A stretch of 64,000 nucleotides of DNA from Pseudoips prasinana. Taxonomy: Eukaryota > Arthropoda > Insecta > Lepidoptera > Nolidae. The first letter of the stretch is position 1, and every line of letters starts with the position of its first letter. Shown here one piece after another: positions 34,701 to 43,100 of this stretch. The stretch covers positions 25,022,001-25,086,000 of the forward strand of contig OX621247.1 of assembly GCA_951640165.1 (NCBI GenBank). Reading direction: 5' to 3'. Below the pieces are notes generated by a model. That model was given only the letters and a program-made list of their open reading frames with translations. It had not been told where the DNA came from and did no database searches. Position numbers and translations under genes: made by a program.

Positions 34701-37700
34701 TAAAGAGTTTAATAATAATATACTTACTTTATGACTTTTCATGTGTCTACTAAAACCAGACCTAAATTCAAAGGATTTGCCGCAAATATTGCAGGTTTGT
34801 GGAGTATCCCTGTATCGATGCGGCTGTTTTATAGCTCTTACAATTTTTGCGTTGTGCATCTTAGTAAAATGTATGCTCAAAGCTTTAGCATTCTTAAATG
34901 TTTTCTTGCACAGATTACAAGAACATTTTTCCAAATCAAATTGATCTTCTGGGGCTATTTCCTCGACTTTTAGTTTAACTTTAACAGTATCTTCAAGTTT
35001 GTGCTTAGATATTTTATCTTTCTCAATGTAGTTTTCTTTGTCACTGGTCATTGATTTAATGTTCCGATTATCAACTTCATCATGATCTTTTGTTTCATTC
35101 TTTAATTCAAGTTCCTTGGTATCATTTTGGAAGAACTCTTCGAATATTTCAATGTCACCTTCTACATCTCGATAGTTTTCAATGCATTGCCCTATTTTGT
35201 GGTTAGAGTTGCTATCGGATACGTCTAGTTTCTCGCCAAATAATATGTTCGTTATTGTAGGCGTTGAAGCTGCTGATACATTCGGAAAAACTGAAATAAA
35301 AATATATTTCTGATAGTGGAAGTGTTGACTACAATACAAGATAATGTAAAAAAGGTATGTTACCACACTACCTAACTTAAAATGTTAGTTATTTTGTTGC
35401 GCATTGGTTAAGGTAATCGCCTCGCTTCTTACGTGTTTCGAGTTCGATGCCAACTATTGTTTCTTTTACCAACATACCGTTGTTCAGAGGACGTGCATTG
35501 CGTCCGCGATACAGAGATTTATCTACATACAACAACTCATTTTTATTTTATAGAGAATGGTTTAGATATCAAATGATTTAGTAACCAACGTTGATCAAAT
35601 CGGTGAGTATGAAGGAAAGTTGAAGTTGTCTGTATTTTTTTTAATTAACTACTATCGTAAATTATTTGGTTAAGACATAGACGTTGCTATTTAAGCTAAA
35701 CAGTCAAATTTGAATTCTAAAATGACATAAAGTTTTAACTTTGCCATACCTGGTGAAGAAACGAGTAAGCTATCCAAAGAGATCTCCTTATTTGTTTCAT
35801 CTTTCAAAGCTTCTTCCAATTTTCTATCTATAGAACATGATTTTTCGTTATCTAAACTATCGATTAGATTGCTACTACCAATTACATTGTTCTGTACATC
35901 ATTATCAAATGCTTGTGGCACATAGAAATTTTGTGGATTTATAATTTCTTTCTTCACATTTGTTTCTATTGGTATCTCAAAATCATTTGTATCTGGTATA
36001 TCAGCAATATTACTCGTTAAACATTCAATATTATTCTCCAATGTTTCTATATTTTGATCTAGGCTTTCTAAATTATCGATTTCATTTATTTCTTCATTGT
36101 AATCACAGAATTCTTTCTCAGCATTATGTTTGTAAATGACATCTGTTATATCACTTATAGTTTTATTCTGGTTCTCAATGGCTTTTGATTCGTAATAATT
36201 AAGTCGTTCTTCTCTTTCGTCAGTTAATCTTTTGGGTGTGTAACCCTCATTGTTAACTGAACGTGGAGTAGAGAACGGGCTGAAACTGTAAATATAATAT
36301 TAAGGTTTATTCACACAAGGAAAACACTTCTGCTGCGATTGTATCAAAATATAGAACATACAATTGTTTAACTATTGAATGTGCTTAGGTATAAGTAAGG
36401 ATGACAACATAGTCGACTCTAGTTTTATTTTAAATATTAGCCAACTAAGGAGGTAACTACATAAATTAAATACTAGATATAAGAATAATATTACAGTCAA
36501 AATAAGTAACTCCTTAATAAGGCAACGTATAAGATTCTACGAGTATAACAAACATCCCAATAATATCTGAGAATTGTGTGCCTATAAGTTTAATAGAACT
36601 ATTAAAGCCAAATTAGCATATTTCAAAATTTCTGATTACTTAAGTGCCAATAGTGTCTAGGATTGACGCACTCATTATTATATACTTCTGCTTAAGATTG
36701 ACGCGCTCAAAGTTAACACATATATCAAAAATATAATTAATCCAACGCAAAATTTATCTTAAATAGGTTTCCGCCTGGGTTTTCTGGTAGTGTTTCTCAG
36801 TAGCTACAACGTCATTCACAACAAAGTAAAGTAAAATTTTAAACTGACGATTTCGCAATTGTAACATTATTATGAAATTAATGAATTTCGAACTTAGCAT
36901 CTAATGCAAAGCGTAAGCAAGAGATAATATCCAAATGAGTGGAGTTTCCACTACATATTGCTAACCATTATCAAATAATAAATAATGTCCTCCTAGCCGA
37001 ATTTCGGCCACGGCGACCAGTCTCAACAGAGATTAGCCATCTGCGCGGGATATATTATAGTGCTTAAGTGTGTGTGCAAACATAGGAGCACTTTCTATTC
37101 CATCACTCTCATAATCCGATGGGACGCCTAGCGACACGACCGGAAAGAGGTCAGGTACAAGACCGACGGCTTTACGTGCTCTCCGAGGCTCTAATACCGC
37201 CAACTCCCAGACTTCGGGCTGATGCTGAGATTTTTTTCTTTTTACAGAAAAGTCCCAAAATCACTTTTAGCCCGACCCGGGATTAGAACCCAGGACCTCG
37301 TTTTCTGCGGGTAAACACGCTACCGACAGACCAAGGAGGCAGTTGATCATTATCAAGACTTGTTATGAATAATACACTTTGTCTATATTAAAAACATAAT
37401 GGCTGGACTAATATTAAAATCAAACTACTGTAACATTTATGTATAATAGCGTATGCTTCTAGCTCTTATTAGGTAATGTGTCTAACTTCAACGAAAACTA
37501 GTTATTTTCGCACCACATATTATAGTGCACAAGCGTGTGCACTTATTATTCTCTAACCCTCATTCATAGACCGATTAAGGAGAAAATCATATGCAGGATA
37601 TAGGAGCTGGAATGTATTTTAATAGAACATGACGTTTCCAATTAGCCTCGGAAGCTTTCAATCTTGACTGTAATACGGGCGAACTAATCTCAACCCATCT

Positions 37701-40097
37701 AGCGAATAAGACTCTATATAATGTCACGTTCGGACTTCGTACCCTAGTACCAGTAAGGGTTTTTGGTGGCTTTTAAAACAGCGCTAGAATGTTCTAGATA
37801 ACACCAGAACTAAAGAAAAAGGATAGCAGATGAAAAGGACATAAAAAATCTCTATGCCAAAATTGACATTAGATGTTTTCAGAATCATTAGAAAGAGATA
37901 GAGCGAGTTTTATGAGTGAAAAGAAAGAGATAGATGAAGACAAGGCAGAAGCATTACGACTGATCTGTCATATAGGCGAATTTTCTAGAAAGAAAAATCT
38001 GCCTTACGAAATGTTTTAAATTTGGAACAATTTAGGGAATATAGGGAACAATTAAGAGGAAGTAATCTAAGTGGAAAACTTAACAAGTGCAAATGATCAG
38101 TGACATTAAACAGTGCCAAGTGTTCGCTACACAGTGTGAAGTGTGCCGTGTACGTCAGGACATTAACTTCGGCAGTACTCGTCACGAGAACTGTACTGTA
38201 CGTTCTGAAGTGCGCTAGGCTATGTGTGGACTCTAACCAAGAGCTAGTCGCCGGGACTCTGAGTACGTGTGTTTCGTTATCTTAGAGGTGAACCAACAGT
38301 CACTGTCGACGCCAATAAGTTCCTGTGCAAATACTAGTTTCATTTCCAATCCCCTGACCCACCGCTCGCCACAATAAGTAATGCACGGCAGAGAGCGTGC
38401 ACTTTAATGTTTAACCTTAGCTAAGTGAGGTGAGGAAGTGGCTTGAAGAACTATAAGACCGTCGATATTAAGGGATGTTGTGTAATTTTCTGGCTCGACG
38501 TTAATACGCAAAGAGGCACGCCGCTCGGCCGATTGAGGACTGGAAGGGGTTTTTCATCGAAAGCAATGCAAACTTAGGGCTGGTATTGAGAAATTCTTCT
38601 TTTTACAGAAAAATCCAAAAACTACATTTATCTCGACCTAGGATTTGAACCCAGGACCTCCTTATCTGTTGTTTAACACGCTACCGCTAGACCAAAGACA
38701 GTAAAATCTAAAATTTTGTTAATTAAACCAGTTACAAATTACTGACCTGAAGTCTAGTCTAAAATCAGTATCAAGAGACATATCATCCTGCAGCCAGTGT
38801 GAGTCCAGCGAGTCATCCAGAACATCGGCCTCCTCCTCTATCACCTCTCTTATGATCCGAGCTTCTGTATCTGGTACCTCCTCCCCTTCTAATATGTCCG
38901 TCATGAAGTTCCTGATGCTGGTGCATGTTGATTCTGGAAATTTCAGTGAACTATATTATATTGCCTGCTATAAAATATTGAGATATACTGCACATGTGTC
39001 GCAGCAGCTAAGACGTCTATTATATGTTTGTAAACAGAAAATTATAATAATCCAACCAATTTTTATGGATAGCTATAGATCCAAACTAAAACTGGAAAAA
39101 GATAACGTGTTTCGCCAGCAGAAATTTTACACGCTTTCTCGTCAATCCCTCTTGTATTGGCAGAAAAAGAGTGTTCTATTTAGGTCGCAGAGTATTAAAC
39201 ACCCCAACAGTGGATACATTTACAAAAGAAAACCGCCCAAAGGGGCACTGGAAATAAAAAAGTGTCGGAATGCCCTGATCAATTCGCAAAAACTGTGTTG
39301 ACTTTTACATTCGCGTAAGTCCCAGCACAATGAAAAGGTTTCGATAATTTATTGAATATGTAAAAACATTACCGTTATCATCGTCTCTACATTTTTGATT
39401 AGCTGGTGTACTGCTGCCGCTTATCAATGGTAACCTGAAATATATTACGAAACAATTTGGAACAAGATATAAAAGGGAATTATAAGTCTGTAATTGATAA
39501 TAGGGATCCCAGGTTTATGTAATTGGGTTAACAAATCTGCCATAATTTCTATAGTGTAATGTACGGTACAATGTTAGAACCCAACAGTTAGTTTTTATAC
39601 AAGTATAAAAAGTGTAAGTAACTCAAGGAATTCTTAACTGGTTATGCTCATAACTAGAGATCAGATGATCAGAAGCATATTTATCTAAAATTATTTTTGG
39701 GTAACAAATTATGGATGTGGCTTCGAAGGACAATTTATTTTGTCTAAATTTACTAAGAATAGAAGTAGGGAATAACAACTATATAAAATAGTAACATGGC
39801 AACTGCCATTTGAGTCCAATTGGGTTCATTTCATGTCACACATGACTACACATAAATATAGGTTTCCCAGAAACAAGAGATCTCAATTTTAGGTAAATAA
39901 GAAACTTATTATCTGATCTCTGCTCATAACACTTATCATATTTATTTCCTATTGAATCATTAAACTGACACACACACACACCTCACAATTAGCTTCGTGA
40001 AAGTATTTATTTTCATAATATTTTATTACAGTTTAGTTATTAAAAATACAAATAAAAATATAGTACCATAATATTTTATATAATATATATAATTGTG

Positions 40098-40136
<39 letters not shown>

Positions 40137-43100
40137 TGTTTAATGATTCAATAAATATGATGAGTGTTATGAGCAGAAATCGGATAACCAGATTCTTATT
40201 TACCTAAAATTGAGATCCCTTTTCTCTGGGAAACTTAAATTTATGTGTAGCCTCTGTGACATGAAATAAACTTACACAACTACATACCTATGGTACTTAT
40301 AAACTACACTTACAAAAAAAAGGGACTGATATGGGCTATTTTATTGTTTTTAGATAATTATATAAATTATATATATATATCGAGCCTTTTCAGGAAGAAC
40401 ATCGTAAGCGCCAAAATTCTCAAAAAATGGTTTTTACTGTTACCGTCAGATCAGTTGATTTTACACCTTGAAGTGTTACAATCTTGAATAAAAGTTGAAT
40501 ATTATCACTTTTATTAAAGTAAGAAGTTTTTATCGTAAGTTACAACCTATTTAGTTCTACAACGTAACAACCACCGACTGATAGATCATAAGTACAGTAC
40601 CTGTCGTTAACGATAAATTATTAGGTTATTTAGTTTGTTGTAAGCATCATACTTGATGCTTACGATACTAATTTGCGTAACATAACTAAATTACTTATAG
40701 CTTGTGATAAAAATAAAATGTGCTTTGCGTTTAGTTTTTCGTAAGCTGTAACACATTCATTCTTAAATAAATGCTCGAACTTTAGGTTATTATTATAGAA
40801 AAGCTGCTATGACATTAAGTCAGTAAAATATAAATAATGGAAACTGAGTTTTTCATGTTTTTAACTTAGGGTTTCACTTACCAAAGAAAGATAAATGCGA
40901 AGAGTATGAGAGAGTCAAGAATTTGAATAAAGAAGAAAAGGCCAGAAGGATGGAATCAGATGGAAACACATTGATGACAAAGAAAGATCAATAAAACTAT
41001 TTCTAGATGATCAAAAAAAGACAATATAATCTTATAATGTACAAGCTTCGATCTAGAAAAGGTCTTGACAACACCTCATGACCAAAGTGTGAATTTCTAC
41101 TATACTCGACAACTTGCCTATTACAATGAAAGTATTTATGAAACCGACACAAGATCTATATTTTGTTACCTTTGGGACGGAGGCGAAAAGAGGATGCAAC
41201 GAAATCTGTATTGTTATCTTTAAATACCTTAAAATGGTCGACGAGAGAAGGAATCGGAATGAGATTTCATTATACTGTGACAGTTGTGCAGGAAAAAATA
41301 AAAATAAAGCCATGCTAGTCATGTATCATTATTTCATGCAATACCATGCGAGTTTTTTTCAAAGGTTAACTATAAATTTCCTTATTTCTGGCCATACTAT
41401 GATGCCTGTGAACTCTGTACATGCAAGAATAGAAGGATTTATACAGAAAAGAACGATTAACGCACCGTCAGAATGGCAAACTTTGATTGGAAACGCTCGA
41501 ACTAATCCCAAAAAGTACGAAATAATTCTTTTAAAAAATTACCAGGTAAAGACTGGAAAGCGTATGCAGCAGCTTTCTTACCAAACAAAATTAAAATACA
41601 AACAAGTAAGTTGCGAAACGCCAGATTTGAAAAAGGTGACAAGTTCTATCTTAAATACGACTACAAGGAGCCAGAAGAAGTCGTAGATGTGTCTCTTATA
41701 TTTAGGTCTCGGCAGAATCAACAAGCTATTCGTGAATCCAAAACTGTTTATACTGAAAAAATCTCCATTTCGAAGGCGAAATACGAAGATTTAAAGAAAA
41801 TGTGCGAAAATGGTGTCATACCTGAGGTATATGCGAAAGTATACCGGGATTTGCCTTGCGATTGGAACACAAGAGATGTACTGCCTGAGACTGATGAAGA
41901 CGATGAGCAATTGAAGTCTCTTTTTGTATTCTATTTCATTTAGTAAAGGTTATAATTCACTTAGTTTATTGGTTTCTTTTCTTACAACTTGAAGGTCTCT
42001 TAACTCAAAACAATATTTTTTCTGAATTTTTGGCAGTTTAACTGTCTGTTTATTGTGGTATCTCTCAAAAATAGCTAAAAACCTCCTGCAAAAATGTTCC
42101 TTTTTACAATCTAATTAGATTTAAAAATCATCGTAATCGACATACTCATACCAGCCATCACTAATTGCAGTCATCAGTTTCAACGTAAGCGACAGATGTA
42201 CGTGATTTTGGAGCACCGAATCAAAACTTATAATTTAAATTATTAGGTAGTCACACAAAAAACACTTAGTGAAAATTTCAAAAAAAAGCTGTCAATATTC
42301 TGACCGTTATTAAAAAAAATCTTTCTCCTGTAAAATATGCAAAATGGCGGTTATGATGTTCTTCCTGAAAAGGCTCGATATATATAATTACAAGTTGTTT
42401 TGTATTTTATATATATTCCTTTCACTCTCCAACCTATTATTTTAATGCCTTCTATAATTATTTATAAATATGGAATTAAGTACCGAAATGTTAAAGCTTC
42501 TTCACTATTTTTGAGGAATGTACAGAAGTCTACTGAATCGCCAATATCTTTTAAGCCCAAGAAGTTCTTGAATCTCTTGTCTGATGTCCGGCATTGCTTT
42601 TTAAACTTGCATGCTTGCTTCATATTAAGAAAACAGTCCTTACATAATTGAAATGTCAGGGTATCATTTCTTTTCACCTGAAATTAAAAATAAAATTCAA
42701 CTGTTTTTTATTAGACAGGATAAACATTTAAAATCATTGTGTGTATTGAATTTCGAATCTAGTCTTGGCAGTGAGGCTTGGCCAAACACTTTATAATAAT
42801 TTAGATATACCAATATATATATAATAAATAGACATCATGTCATCGGTGGATAGCTGGAGATCTTGATTATATATGCAGCAATGTAAATTTTTTATTTATG
42901 TTATTTAGTTGTAAGCCATAACTAGTAAATAGATGTAGTTTAGGTTAAGGTAGGTTACGATGGAATTGACATGTACTTAATGTATAAAAATTCCTTAAAT
43001 AAAAGGAAAAAAAAAAGAAAAAGCCAGTATATCTACCAAGGTGATATTGAATCAACAGATGCTCTTCCATAAACCTATATAGGGCCTACAGCTTTACATG

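Noticed and set aside
41114..41686. A 190-codon ORF as a host gene in the zinc-finger intron
   Set aside because: It lies inside a 2 kb element with 34 bp TIRs and is a frameshifted transposase-like gene.
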